DNA of 62,398 bases from Oscillospiraceae bacterium (GCA_017448455.1 JAFSLL010000289.1:1-62398); one strand, 5' to 3'; shown: positions 1 through 9,000, numbered from the stretch's first letter. Notes: generated by a model not told the origin, from the sequence alone. Program-made: numbers and translations.

Positions 1-20
1 AAATTTGCAGCATAATTAAA

Positions 21-70
21 ACCCGCAAATTCTGTATTGATGCCTTAGCAGCGATACAGAATCTGCGGGT
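21..70. repeat. 17-bp inverted repeat upstream of pilin fragment
   Basis: Arms at 21-37 and 54-70 are reverse complements with one mismatch, around a 16-nt loop. A second short inverted pair (3-8 and 25-30) lies beside it. The hairpin ends about 70 bp before pilin-like coding sequence begins abruptly at 139. It could be the terminal structure of a mobile element that cut the pilin gene, a recombination site, or the terminator of a gene to the left. A short open frame (3-95) enters from the window edge but is too short to identify. Confidence 0.6.
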
Positions 71-138
71 ACCACGGCACCGCAGTGCAGTGTAATCTCT
101 TTTGATTTATTTTGCTTGTCTACCTTGACAGGGGCTGA

Positions 139-576
139 TCAACTGCAGCTGCTCTTAAGTTTATAGACAATGGTGATGGAACTTATACCTACTCTGAATC
201 CGGCACTGTTACCACCCTCGATATGACAACCAACACCACGATCGTTGTCAAAGGTCTTGACACTGCCTGGAGTTATACCCTGAAGGAAATCACCGTTCCG
301 AAGGGCTACAACAAGGCTGATGATATCACTGTTGCCGGCTCTTCTCTGACAGAGGTTGCTACAACAATCGTCAAGCCGGATGGAACTATTGAAACCACAG
401 AAATTGATACCAGCATTAGCTCTACAGCTCTTTATAAAGAGACTGTTCAGAACAACAAGGGCGTTGAACTGCCCAGCACCGGTGGCATTGGTACCACCCT
501 GTTCTATGTCATTGGCTCCATCCTGGTTCTCGGCGCCGGGGTTGTCCTGGTTGCCAAGAAGCGCGCCATTGACTGA
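139..576 (+). pseudogene. 3' fragment of an LPSTG pilin gene (no 5' end)
   Basis: The frame encodes the last ~145 residues of a sortase-anchored pilin: an E-box-like segment (KEITVPKGY), the sorting signal VELPSTGG, a hydrophobic span and the basic tail KKRAID. It aligns with the C-terminal part of the pilin at 12125-13543. An in-frame TGA at 136-138 closes the frame upstream, and no signal peptide or ribosome binding site is present; the ATG at 223 sits inside the aligned region without a Shine-Dalgarno. The last 126 nt match 12125-12250 (opposite strand) with 8 differences, all synonymous. I read it as a 5'-truncated copy, either a pseudogene or a silent donor cassette; the missing 5' part may lie left of the window. 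Confidence 0.8.
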
Positions 577-588
577 GTCGTCCTCTAT

Positions 589-621
589 CGGTCAAAACCC
601 GCTACGCTGGGCTTTTGACCG
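589..621 (+). terminator. imperfect hairpin after pilin fragment
   Basis: Arms CGGTCAAAACCC (589-600) and GGGCTTTTGACCG (609-621) pair with one bulge. There is no T-run, so it may be a weak terminator or an mRNA 3'-end structure. Confidence 0.4.
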
Positions 622-633
622 AGGGAACAAAGG

Positions 634-660
634 ATAACAATCGCATAAAACAGTTCGAAG
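634..660. repeat. 27-bp 3'-flank repeat of pilus genes (copy 1)
   Basis: This stretch occurs again, reverse-complemented, at 6018-6044 with a single mismatch. Each copy lies just downstream of a pilin-type 3' end (58 nt after the fragment, 18 nt after the 1939-aa adhesin), so the duplicated segments include untranslated sequence. Confidence 0.7.
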
Positions 661-704
661 GGGCTGTCTCAAAATAGCTTACATGGCTATTGAGAGGCAG
701 CCCC
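660..704. terminator. bidirectional Rho-independent terminator
   Basis: A long stem (GGGGCTGTCTC... paired with ...GGCAGCCCC) is followed by CTTCTTT on the plus strand. It lies between the convergent pilin fragment and the lipoprotein gene ending at 736 and can serve both. Confidence 0.75.
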
Positions 705-735
705 TTCTTTGTGTGTGATTTCCTTATTTTCCGGT

Positions 736-1674
736 TCAGACCGGGACGAATACGGTTTCCTCGCCGGTCTGATTGTTAACCCAGTGAAGCTTACCGTCCT
801 GAATGTAGAAGCTGCCGGTTCCTCCGAAGCTCTCATCCGAGATGGTATAGGTCGTGTCGTCGGTATAGGTCTCCACCCAGTAGTGACCGTCCTCATATAC
901 AAAAATGTCGTTTCTGTATACGTTCGCCGTCATCATCCAGCGCGAGCGCTCCCATGCGGAACTGGACCAGGAGATGTCCACATTCAGGCTGCCCTCGCCG
1001 TGGTAGGAAAAGGTAATCTGGCAGCGGCCGGCGATCTCCTCAGCCCAGGTACCCTCCATGCTGTCCCGCCTTGCAGGCTGCGGCGTTGCGCTGCTCTGAA
1101 CCGTAATGAGGGCCGTGTCCGTCTTGACGGAGCCGGCGTTGTTCGTGAACTTGCAGTAGACCTTCCATCCGTTGAGCGACTCCGGAATGTTCTCGAGGGA
1201 CAGATCCTTGGTGTAGCCATTGAGAACCTTCAGATTCGGGAACTCCTTCTGCATCTGACTGTAGTCCAGATCCCGCGTTCCGTCCGGACTCACAAAATGC
1301 CATTCCGCCCAGATGGCGTTTTCATAGCGTGTGACGAACTGGCATTTGCCGTTTACGGGAACCGTCTCGCTGCCGGGGTTCTTCGTCACGACGGGGTAGC
1401 CGGTCGGGGTCGGCGCAGGCGTGGGCGCAGGGGTTGGCGTCGGAGTCGGTGTCGGGGTGGGAGTAGCCTCCGGCGTCGGCGAAGGTGTGGGAACCGGTTC
1501 CTGCGTTGCGGCGGGAATCGGCGTGGGTGTGGCCTCCGCCGAAGCTGCCGGCTCGAGGATGAGCTCGGTCGGGGTGGGGGACGGCTCTGCCGTCTTTTCA
1601 TGCCGCAGTCCGCAGGCTGTGAGGACAGATACGGCCAGGATCAGGCAGAGCAGTAAAAACAGTTTCTTTTTCAT
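736..1674 (-). CDS. Thr-Pro-rich lipoprotein with Ig-like domain
   Basis: Predicted surface lipoprotein of 312 aa. The signal peptide ends in a lipobox (LTAC, Cys at residue 21). Residues ~30-95 are a Pro/Thr/Ala linker with many TP and AP dipeptides, as in proteins that project a domain through the cell wall. Residues ~95-190 resemble an Ig-like fold of the 'goes with signal/PKD' type, ending in KVYCKFTNNAG and ALITVQ. The C-terminal ~105 residues (from EGTWAEEIAGRCQITF) form a beta-rich domain I cannot name. A TTG two codons upstream at 1680 is closer to the GAGGAAA ribosome binding site, but the ATG at 1674 gives the classical MKKK lipoprotein start. It is convergent with the pilin fragment. 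Function unknown. Confidence 0.85.
   Translation of the reverse strand: MKKKLFLLLCLILAVSVLTACGLRHEKTAEPSPTPTELILEPAASAEATPTPIPAATQEPVPTPSPTPEATPTPTPTPTPTPAPTPAPTPTGYPVVTKNPGSETVPVNGKCQFVTRYENAIWAEWHFVSPDGTRDLDYSQMQKEFPNLKVLNGYTKDLSLENIPESLNGWKVYCKFTNNAGSVKTDTALITVQSSATPQPARRDSMEGTWAEEIAGRCQITFSYHGEGSLNVDISWSSSAWERSRWMMTANVYRNDIFVYEDGHYWVETYTDDTTYTISDESFGGTGSFYIQDGKLHWVNNQTGEETVFVPV
1400..1590 (-). repeat. degenerate TP/AP-coding tandem repeat
   Basis: Low-complexity GGxGTxGG-type repeats encode the Pro-Thr linker of the lipoprotein. Such tracts can vary in length by slippage. Confidence 0.65.
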
Positions 1675-1892
1675 TTGCAATTGTTTCCTCTTTCCTCTTT
1701 ATTTGCAGGACCATATTACTCGCTCTGATCTCACTTGGCAACTTAAGAATAAATAATTCGGAAGTCCCGGCTGTACGCGTTCAGCGGATTTCTGAAGAAT
1801 TCTGAATTCATGGTCCGTTCATGGCATCTTCATGTTTTCTTTCGTTTCAAAGAGTAGAATCTGCTCCGGAATTCCGAAAGGAGGAACCAAAC

Positions 1893-2321
1893 ATGAATGC
1901 GAAACTTTTTTCCGGCATCATTGCCGTTCTGCTTGTCATCTCAACCCTGATCTCCGCCTGCGGAGATGCGCCAGCGCCCCAGTCGGTGACGCTGCAGTTC
2001 GACGCCAACCCCACCACCGGCTACAGCTGGGAAGTGCAGCAGTCCGAGGAGCTCTTTGACGTTGCCAGTGAATACAGCGAGAACGCCCACGAAGAGGACA
2101 TGACCGGTGTCGGCGGAACCGAGACCTTCGTCCTGACGCCGAAGGCGGCCGGCACCACCGAAGTGACCTTCTCCTATGTGCGGTCCTGGGAGGACACCGA
2201 GCCGGAGACGCAGGTGGTCTACACCTTCAAGGTGGACCGGAAGCTGCAGGTCACCATGGAGTCCGCCGTCGGCCTCAGCCCGGATTTTCCGATCGAGACA
2301 CCGTCACCGGAGATCGGCTGA
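1893..2321 (+). CDS. chagasin-family (I42) protease inhibitor lipoprotein
   Basis: A 142-aa lipoprotein likely to inhibit papain-like cysteine peptidases at the cell surface. The start at 1893 has AAAGGAGG 8 nt upstream; the longer frame from 1821 lacks this. The signal peptide ends in the lipobox ISAC (Cys23). The three inhibitor loops of the family are recognisable: NPTTGYSW (~residue 40), GVGG (~75) and RSW (~110, for the usual RPW). The C-terminal tail after VTMES is Pro-rich. It sits just upstream of the promoter of the pilin at 2493. Inference: it protects surface structures from host, competitor or own cysteine peptidases. Family assignment is firm; the target is unknown. Confidence 0.85.
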   Translation: MNAKLFSGIIAVLLVISTLISACGDAPAPQSVTLQFDANPTTGYSWEVQQSEELFDVASEYSENAHEEDMTGVGGTETFVLTPKAAGTTEVTFSYVRSWEDTEPETQVVYTFKVDRKLQVTMESAVGLSPDFPIETPSPEIG

Positions 2322-2378
2322 GACAGCCAAAAATGCTGATCAAGAATATTTTTTAAATAACGCAAAAAACAGTCTAAA

Positions 2379-2413
2379 ATTGATTCCTTTCTTGACGCGC
2401 AGCTTGATATAGT
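2379..2413 (+). promoter_or_regulatory. pilus-type promoter motif, copy A
   Basis: ATTGATTCCTTT (2379-2390) is followed by TATAGT at 2408-2413, 22 nt after TTGATT, about 80 bp before the pilin start. The same box with the same 22-nt spacing occurs upstream of the adhesin at 6063-11882 and of the operon starting at 20460. A TTGACG at 2392 is too close to the -10 to be a normal -35. Confidence 0.55.
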
Positions 2414-2492
2414 GTGACTGTAAGCTAAAACAGCCGCCCGAACCGGGCTGAATACAATCCCAACCGGGAACAAAAAAGAAAGGAACAAAAAA

Positions 2493-4016
2493 ATGAAAAA
2501 CCTGAAAAAACTCCTCGCCCTGCTCTTCACAGCAGCCATGATCCTCAGCCTCGGCGCCACCGCTTTTGCCCAGTCCGCGCCGCTCGATCCTGCCGATGCA
2601 GACAACGCATCCATCACCATCAAGAACCCTGCCAAGGGCGAAACCTACAAGCTGTTCAAGCTCTTTGATGCCACCGTGAGTGAAGACGGCAAGAAGATCG
2701 CCTACCAGGGCACAATCCCCGAGTCCCTGAAATCTTTCTTTGAGCCGATCAACGGCGAGGACGCCGAGAACCCGTCCGAATATGTTCAGCTGAAAGAGGA
2801 CGTGGACGAAGCTGCCCTGTTCGCCGCGCTGGAAGTCTGGGCAGGCTCCGCAACAGAGATGATCTCCGCAGAAAGCAACGGTGACCCCTCCATTGTCTTC
2901 TCCGGTCTCCCCTATGGCTACTATGTGGTCACCACCTCACACAAGGATTCCACCACCGGCAAAGCCGCCATCACCGTAGACTCCACCCAGCCTAACGCTG
3001 AAATCTACGACAAGAACGAGACCAAAATCGTGAACGAAGGCAAATGGGCGGACGGAACCAGCTACTCCATCGGCGACACCATCCCCTACACGGCCAGCTT
3101 TATTACGACCAACTACTTCGGCAGCGGCAAGGATGCCAAAATCATCAGCAAGTACGTGATCGAAGATACGCTCCCCGAATTCCTCTCTGACGTTGCTATC
3201 TCCCAGATCCTGATCGGGGGAGAAAAATGGGCCGATGCCCCCGATGCCTTCGATGAAAACAACCAGATCATCATCCCCTGGGTTGATGAAAACGGCAGCA
3301 GCCTGTATGCCAACGGCGTGAAGATTGTTGTGATCTACACCGCGAAGCTGACCAGCCTTGTCAATGTCAACGCCGCGAACAAGAACACCATCTCCATCAC
3401 CCCGCTTGACGAAAACGACAAACCGTATTCCGACCCCTTCTCCGCGTCCTTCGAGATCACCACCTATGCCGCAGCCCTGAAGAAGACCGACGGCGAAGAG
3501 TCGCTGGCCGGCGCGAAGTTCGCCGCGAACGGTCTGATTGTCGAAGAGACGGCAGACGGTATCTACACGGTCGTGAGCTTTGACCCCGCCAGCGAAGAAC
3601 TAGGCACCGAGATGGCGACGGACGAAAACGGCATGCTCTACATCGTCGGCCTCGCCAGGAAAGCTACCCTGACCGTGACTGAGACTGTCGCCCCCGACGG
3701 CTATAACCTCCTGACTGCGCCCGTTGAACTGGCTCCGCAGGTTCTTGAGAAGGAAGTCTATAAGGAGTCCGGCATCCGCTACTACGACGCGGACGGCAAC
3801 CTCGTTGCGGAAGAATCCAGCACAACCACCAGCAAGGAAGTGGAGAAGAACCTCAGCGAGCTGGATGCAGCGGCTCTCGAAGTGATCAACCAGGCAGGCG
3901 CGCAGCTCCCCTCCACCGGCGGCATGGGCACCACCCTGTTCTACGCCATCGGCACCATCCTGGTCCTCGGCGCCGGCGTGATCCTGGTCGCGAAGAAGCG
4001 CGTCCTGGCAGAGTAA
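2493..4016 (+). CDS. LPSTG-anchored pilin, isopeptide-domain fimbrial protein
   Basis: A 507-aa sortase substrate. The signal peptide (MKNLKKLLALLFTAAMILS, cleaved near AFA at ~26) is followed by a D1-like domain (from SITIKNPAKGETYKLFKLFDA), a segment with AEIYDKN where classical pilins carry the YPKN pilin motif, a D2-type isopeptide domain (~175-330), and a SpaA/Cna-B-like domain with the E-box ETVAPDGY. The end is LPSTGGMG, a membrane span and AKKR, a normal sorting signal. It is most like the 472-aa pilin at 12125-13543, but with its own promoter and terminator. Backbone or ancillary subunit cannot be decided from sequence. It would need a sortase C, which is not in the window. Confidence 0.9.
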   Translation: MKNLKKLLALLFTAAMILSLGATAFAQSAPLDPADADNASITIKNPAKGETYKLFKLFDATVSEDGKKIAYQGTIPESLKSFFEPINGEDAENPSEYVQLKEDVDEAALFAALEVWAGSATEMISAESNGDPSIVFSGLPYGYYVVTTSHKDSTTGKAAITVDSTQPNAEIYDKNETKIVNEGKWADGTSYSIGDTIPYTASFITTNYFGSGKDAKIISKYVIEDTLPEFLSDVAISQILIGGEKWADAPDAFDENNQIIIPWVDENGSSLYANGVKIVVIYTAKLTSLVNVNAANKNTISITPLDENDKPYSDPFSASFEITTYAAALKKTDGEESLAGAKFAANGLIVEETADGIYTVVSFDPASEELGTEMATDENGMLYIVGLARKATLTVTETVAPDGYNLLTAPVELAPQVLEKEVYKESGIRYYDADGNLVAEESSTTTSKEVEKNLSELDAAALEVINQAGAQLPSTGGMGTTLFYAIGTILVLGAGVILVAKKRVLAE

Positions 4017-4061
4017 GGAATACCGGCCGAAGGCCGGCAGACAACAGAACGGAAAAAACAG

Positions 4062-4098
4062 CGGACAGGCTCTCCCGAGGGAGGTCCTGTCCGTTTTC
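4062..4098 (+). terminator. Rho-independent terminator of the pilin
   Basis: CGGACAGG (4062-4069) pairs with CCTGTCCG (4086-4093) and is followed by TTTTCATCTTGTT. Confidence 0.8.
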
Positions 4099-4129
4099 AT
4101 CTTGTTATATGGGATGAAGCTGATGTGGC

Positions 4130-5494
4130 TTACTTCTTCTTGAGCTCCTCGATCCGGCCGAGGATCATCTTCTCGTTATACAGGAAGAAGAGGCAGGCGC
4201 CGATCAGGCAGGTCACGGTGGCCACGACTGCGGTGCTGCGGTAGCTCGCGGCGGTCTTCGCCACGGTCATGGAGGTGAACACCACCATGGCGAGGGCCTG
4301 GCCCATCTTGAAGGCAAAGGTGCGCGCGGCGAAGAACATGCCGCTGCAGTCCTCGCCGGTCTCCAGGCGGCTCAGCTCCGCGACGTCCGCCACGCAGGCC
4401 TGCGGCAGGATTCCGAGGATGGCCATCGGCACCGATGCGCAGACCGCCACGATGAAGCCCCAGTGGAGGCCCTTGCCGCAGACGGAGGTGATGAGGAACA
4501 CCGCCGCGTAGGCGAAGAAGCCCGTGATGATGAGCCGCTTCTTGCCGAGCTTTGGCGCCAGCTTGTTCACGGCCGGGTACAGCAGCACGCTGATAAAGGT
4601 CATCGTCGCCGTCAGGACGAAGGTCCAGGTGTCCTCAATCTCCATGAGCTTGGTCTCGTAGAAGGCGAGGCCGGTCTGGAACAGCGTCAGCGCGAAGAAG
4701 TAGATCACGTCGCTGTAGACGAAGCGGCGGAACTGCCCGTTGGAGAAGGTCTTGAGCAGGGAGCGGAAGGCCTTGGTCTCGCTGGGTTTGGAGTCGATGT
4801 AATCCCGTTCCTTGATATAGAAGGAGGGGACGAGCATCGCGATGCAGGCGACGGTTGCCATGATGGCCACCGCGAGGCGGATGGACATGGCCTGGCCGAC
4901 CGCGCCCTGCAGCATGCCTGCCACATTCGGCAGCATGAAGGAGATGCTCTGGCCGGCGATGAAGGTGAAGGAGATGTAGGTGGAGACGTTGATGCGGTGC
5001 TCCTGCGTGTCGCCCAGCTCCGCGATCAGCGCGTTATACGGTGTGCAGAAGATCGTCATCACCAGGTAGAAGGCCATCAGCAGGCAGAAGAGCAGCACGT
5101 CGTTCACCGCGATGCTGCCGGTCTGCGGAACGGTAAACAGGCCGATGGTGATGAGCGCGAAGGGGATCGCTACCGCCCGCATGAACGGAATCCGGCGGCC
5201 GCCTCTGTAATTGCTGCGGTCGGACCAGCCGGCGATCAGGGGGTCGGTGATCGCGTCGAAGATGCGTCCCACGGCCAGCACGAGGCCGAAGAGGGTCAGC
5301 TTGAAGAGAATGGGGTTCTGCGTGATGCCGGAGGCGAAAATGCCGGTGTTCGGGTTCTGTGCGTCTGGGCTGCCGGTGTAGTAATACACCATCCAGTTGG
5401 ATACGATGCCGGACAGCAGGCTCCAGCCGAACTGCCCGACGGCGAAGATCCAGAGAAGCTTGTTCGTGATCGGTTTCAGGCTTTTGGCGGTCAT
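4130..5494 (-). CDS. GPH-family sugar:cation symporter (MFS)
   Basis: A 454-aa membrane protein with about 12 membrane spans, of the glycoside-pentoside-hexuronide:cation symporter family (MelB-like). Family marks are the aromatic N-terminal span, RIFDAITDPLIAGWSDRSNYRGGRRIPF (loop 2-3 motif with DP..G..SD) and the second-half loop KLAPKLGKKR. It lies alone between pilus genes, so its substrate is unknown; one possibility is host-glycan or dietary sugars. The ATG at 5494 has AGGAG 9 nt upstream. A strong promoter with an operator-like palindrome (5528-5571) precedes it, suggesting substrate-controlled expression. Two further GPH symporters lie at 46728 and 55237. Confidence 0.88.
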   Translation of the reverse strand: MTAKSLKPITNKLLWIFAVGQFGWSLLSGIVSNWMVYYYTGSPDAQNPNTGIFASGITQNPILFKLTLFGLVLAVGRIFDAITDPLIAGWSDRSNYRGGRRIPFMRAVAIPFALITIGLFTVPQTGSIAVNDVLLFCLLMAFYLVMTIFCTPYNALIAELGDTQEHRINVSTYISFTFIAGQSISFMLPNVAGMLQGAVGQAMSIRLAVAIMATVACIAMLVPSFYIKERDYIDSKPSETKAFRSLLKTFSNGQFRRFVYSDVIYFFALTLFQTGLAFYETKLMEIEDTWTFVLTATMTFISVLLYPAVNKLAPKLGKKRLIITGFFAYAAVFLITSVCGKGLHWGFIVAVCASVPMAILGILPQACVADVAELSRLETGEDCSGMFFAARTFAFKMGQALAMVVFTSMTVAKTAASYRSTAVVATVTCLIGACLFFLYNEKMILGRIEELKKK

Positions 5495-5527
5495 ATGCAA
5501 AGGCTCCTTTTTTCAGTGTTTCGTATT

Positions 5528-5571
5528 TAAACGCTACTGTTTAGAATAGTGGATTCCGGGGTCTTTGTCAA
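5528..5571 (-). promoter_or_regulatory. SigA promoter plus TAAAC/GTTTA operator-like palindrome
   Basis: On the minus strand TTGACA (5566-5571), a 17-nt spacer and TATTCT (5543-5548) form a good SigA promoter for the GPH gene. Directly downstream, TAAAC (5528-5532) and GTTTA (5539-5543) are inverted half-sites around 6 bp, overlapping the -10 edge and the expected start site, the usual place for a repressor operator. Confidence 0.7.
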
Positions 5572-5701
5572 CCGATACACCCCTCTCCGGTATCCTGACA
5601 TTTCCGCTGTTCTGCCCAAACTGAAACCTGGCGTTACTTTTCGTTCGATTTTCTGAAGCAAATCTTTTTCTCTCTGATCCCTGTTCTTAACCGGTCTTTA
5701 A

Positions 5702-5730
5702 TCGACATTTCCCAATCCGTGGGGTATAAT
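5702..5730 (+). promoter_or_regulatory. near-consensus SigA promoter of the 40-aa ORF
   Basis: TCGACA (5702-5707), a 17-nt spacer and TATAAT (5725-5730), about 42 bp before the small ORF at 5772. Only one base differs from consensus. Confidence 0.75.
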
Positions 5731-5771
5731 GCCACCTGAAAGACACAGAATGTTGAAGGGTGTGGAGATCA

Positions 5772-5894
5772 ATGGAACAGAATAACGAAGGCAGCTACGC
5801 GGCGCGCTGGCTGGAGAAGCGGCGCAAGAGCGAGACGGAGCCCGACGATGATTTTCTCACCAGGCTGGCGGAACTGTGCCGCGGCCAGCAGTAA
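5772..5894 (+). CDS. 40-aa charged small protein
   Basis: A short ORF (MEQNNEGSYAARWLEKRRKS..., ending AELCRGQQ) with GGAG 5 nt before its ATG. It has 8 acidic residues in its C-terminal half, a basic central cluster (EKRRKS) and one Cys. No signal peptide or membrane span is visible. It sits between a near-consensus promoter and a terminator with six Ts, so it is transcribed as its own unit. I do not recognise the family. The transcript could also act as a small RNA. Confidence 0.5.
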   Translation: MEQNNEGSYAARWLEKRRKSETEPDDDFLTRLAELCRGQQ

Positions 5895-5937
5895 CAGCGA
5901 AAGGAAAAGAACGCTTTCCGCAGGGGCAGACGCGCCT

Positions 5938-5960
5938 GAGGGAGCCGTGCCCTCTTTTTT
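5938..5960 (+). terminator. Rho-independent terminator of the 40-aa ORF
   Basis: GAGGG (5938-5942) pairs with CCCTC (5950-5954), followed by TTTTTT (5955-5960). Confidence 0.7.
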
Positions 5961-6017
5961 ACGGATATAAAAACGATACAATGTCGACAAGAAGCAGGCC
6001 CTCACGAGAAGGACCTG

Positions 6018-6062
6018 CTTCGAATTGTTTTATGCGATTGTTATTCTGAATAAATTCAGATC
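6018..6062. repeat. 3'-flank repeats of pilus genes
   Basis: 6018-6044 is the second copy of the 27-bp element at 634-660. 6046-6062 (CTGAATAAATTCAGATC, containing the palindrome CTGAAT-AA-ATTCAG) is identical to 12108-12124. Both sit directly after the stop codons of pilus genes. The hairpin at 5990-6021 (GAAGCAGG/CCTGCTTC) may end the adhesin transcript. Confidence 0.7.
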
Positions 6063-9000
6063 TTAGTCAATGGCGCGCTTCTTGGCAACCAGGACAACAC
6101 CGGCGCCGAGGAACAGGATGGTGCCGAGGACATGGAACAGGGTGGTGCCCATGCCGCCGGTATTCGGCAGCGCCTGTCCGGGCAGGTTGGTTACGCTCAC
6201 GACGTAGACACCGTCAACCAGCTCCATGCCGGCATATTCGGCAGTCTCCGCCGGGTTTCCCGCGTCGTCGGTCAGTCTTGCCTTTAAGCCCTGATCGTTG
6301 TAAACCTCAAAGTAGACATCCCTCGCCAGGAGGATGTATCCGTTCGGCGCGGCAGTCTCCTGCAGACGGTATCTGCCGGTCGCAAGGCCGCCCATGGAAA
6401 CCGGGTTTGTCGCTTCCGTATCACCCGGCTCCAGGTCCGCGGTAAGGCTCTCCCAGATTCCTCCCGCACCCATCTTGAAGAGCGTAAATCTGGATCCGCC
6501 AAGCAGTTCGCCTTTTTCATCCACTTTCCTGAGCAGGACTTCCGTGGTCGCGGCTTTGTTGGTGATGGCAGTGTTTGCCACGCGTGTCTCGGCATCCCAG
6601 ACGGTATTTCCGCTGGCGTTGCATACGCTCTCCACGGACAGCTCGCCGTTGTTCTCCGCGATGACAATGGTCAGGGTTTCCGCTGCGCCGAATTCGACCA
6701 GTGTCCCGTTCACGTCCTGAATGGTTCCGGCATTGTCTTCCGTGATGGTGTAGGTGTATGTCCCGGCTTTCGTGAAGCGGATCCGGCCGAAGGAATAGGT
6801 CTTTTCGACGGAAGTGCCGATTTCGTCAACTGCCGGCTGCAGGTAGAAGCGGACCCTCCCGTTTACGCCGGGCATCGGGGCGCCGGCAGCGCCGGCCAGG
6901 TTGAAGTAGTAGCGCTCGCCGTTGCCGCTCCAGGTGTAGCCGTCCAGGCGCTTGGTGCCGGTCAGCTCCACGTCGATCGCGTTGTCGAGGGTGTTGGTGA
7001 ACTGGTTGTAGTAACGCTTGTCCAGCTCATCGATGGTGCCGCTGACGGTGCTTCCGCTAACGGAGGGCCGGCCGTTCTTGGTCAGAATGCTGACCCGGTA
7101 GCCCTGCTCCGCGAGGTTGCCTGCAACCTGGGTCGAAGGAACGGCGTCCTCATTCCGGCTGGGGTCTGCCTGACGCATGTTGGCGTACACTTCCGTGATG
7201 GTATATTCGGTTCCCAGCGGGAGGTTGGTGAAGCGGATAATTTCGTTTCTCTTCAGGGTGATGTCGATGGTGGCGGTTTTGGTATCCCCGTCGGTTACGA
7301 ACACATGGGCCAGCGTATTCCCGCCGCCGGGTGTCGTCACGGTATACGAACCGAAGGTCTTCCCGTTAAAGCGGCTGACGTCCGTATCCATGCCGCGCAT
7401 GGAAGCGTCGTCGCTGTTCTGATAACCGAAGATCGTGAAGCGGCCTTCCCCGGTTCTGGGTACGTACTCGTAGGCTGTAAGGCCGGAGACATCCGCATCT
7501 GCAGCCACCGTCAGGGTCACACGGTAGGTGAAGGTTTCGGCGTCCAGCTGCGCATCCGTGAAGCTGCCCGTGTTGTCCACGATCCTCTTGGTAATATCCA
7601 GCTCCGAGGTCTTGCGGTTGGTGCCGGTCAGCGCATGGTCGTCTTCGCCGAGCGCGTAATAGGCATTGCCGTCGATCATGTATTCCTTCAGCCCGTCCGG
7701 GTTGGTATGATAGGTATCCTTCTGCACAAGGAAGGTCAGGGTCGTCCCGATCACCATCGGGCGGACGATCTGCGGGGTGAAGGCGTATTCAAAGCTCTCG
7801 CCTTCCAGGATGGTCTCGGTGAGGCTGTAGTCGTGGCCGGGTTCCAGAAGCTGGTATCCCGGGGCAGCGCTCGTGGTCTTGAGCAGGCCGGGCGCGATGT
7901 ACGCGTCGCCCTGCCATTTGTCGAGCTCGGAAGGCTGCGCGCCGTCAACCGTCGGGAGGACGAAGGTGTAGTTGCTGCCGTCCGCGTTCTTGTACGGGGC
8001 TCCGTCTTCCAGCAGTGTGAAGCGGATCCTGGTGAGCGGGCTCACCGCGTTGATCGCATGCGCGAAGCGCTTGCGGATGATGATCTGCTCTTCCGCGAGG
8101 CCCATCGGCTTGACCGTGTTGAAGTCCAGCGTCATCGCGTTTCCGGTCACAGAGACCGTGTCTCCGGACTTGGTCGCGGATTTGTAGGTGGTGTTCGCGC
8201 CGGGCCTGTTCGTGGCGAGGCTGTAGCTTCCGTCCCCGTTATCCACGATCTGGGGATTTTCCCCGTCCGGATAATCCAGGCCCGCGGCCTCAACGTCCGC
8301 CCATGTCCTGGTGCCGTTCTTCAGGTCTGCGATCCAGTCGTAGGCTTCCTGGCTCGGCCACACGGAGAAGGTCACTTTATAGGTGCAGCCGTCCTGAAGG
8401 ACAAAGTTCGGACCCATATGCCATTCCACCGCGTCGGTGCTTTCGTTATAGGAAGCCGCTGCGCAGCGCTCGGAAGCCGGGTTCCATTCAACAAAGGCGC
8501 TGTCGGCCGGTTTGTAGGCCGCTTTCTGCTCGGCTGTCATGCTGTCCCAGTTCGCGGGAGCCGGCGCCTTCCAGTAGGTGAAGTCGTTATCCACGCCGAG
8601 CAGACCGCTCTTTTCCATAACGGTATTGCTCAGGTCCGTGATGCCGTCCGTCATGTTGATCTCGCCCCAGCCCATCATCGCCTGGATGGAGGTCGCGATA
8701 TCGTCAAAGGCCTGTTCCAGTTCCGCGCTGGAATTGGCTGTATAATGTCCGGCAGCCCCTGCGTCATCCGCAAAGCTGTTCAGGTTCGTGACGTCATTGG
8801 AGATGCCGATGGTGTAAAAGTTCTTTCTGTTCCCGACGATGCTCTCCGCGACGGAAAGCGCCGCCCGGTAGTTTCTACCGTGCGCGGTCCCGTCCAGGGC
8901 ATTGTCCGAGCTGCCGGTTCCGAACACGTGGTCGCTCCAGTAATAGGTGTCGCTGTTGTCCCAGCTGTTCAGGTCGCCCTGCAGCTGCGCGTCCGACACG

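Noticed and set aside
3-95. C-terminal end of an upstream transposase
   Set aside because: The frame is only ~30 codons and shows no family motif; it cannot be supported from this window.
1400-1590. Possible CRISPR-like or minisatellite array
   Set aside because: Repeats are short, degenerate and in frame, coding for Thr-Pro pairs; there are no spacers.
2392-2413. TTGACG and TATAGT as an ordinary SigA promoter
   Set aside because: Only 10 nt lie between the two hexamers; the conserved 22-nt arrangement with TTGATT explains the site better.
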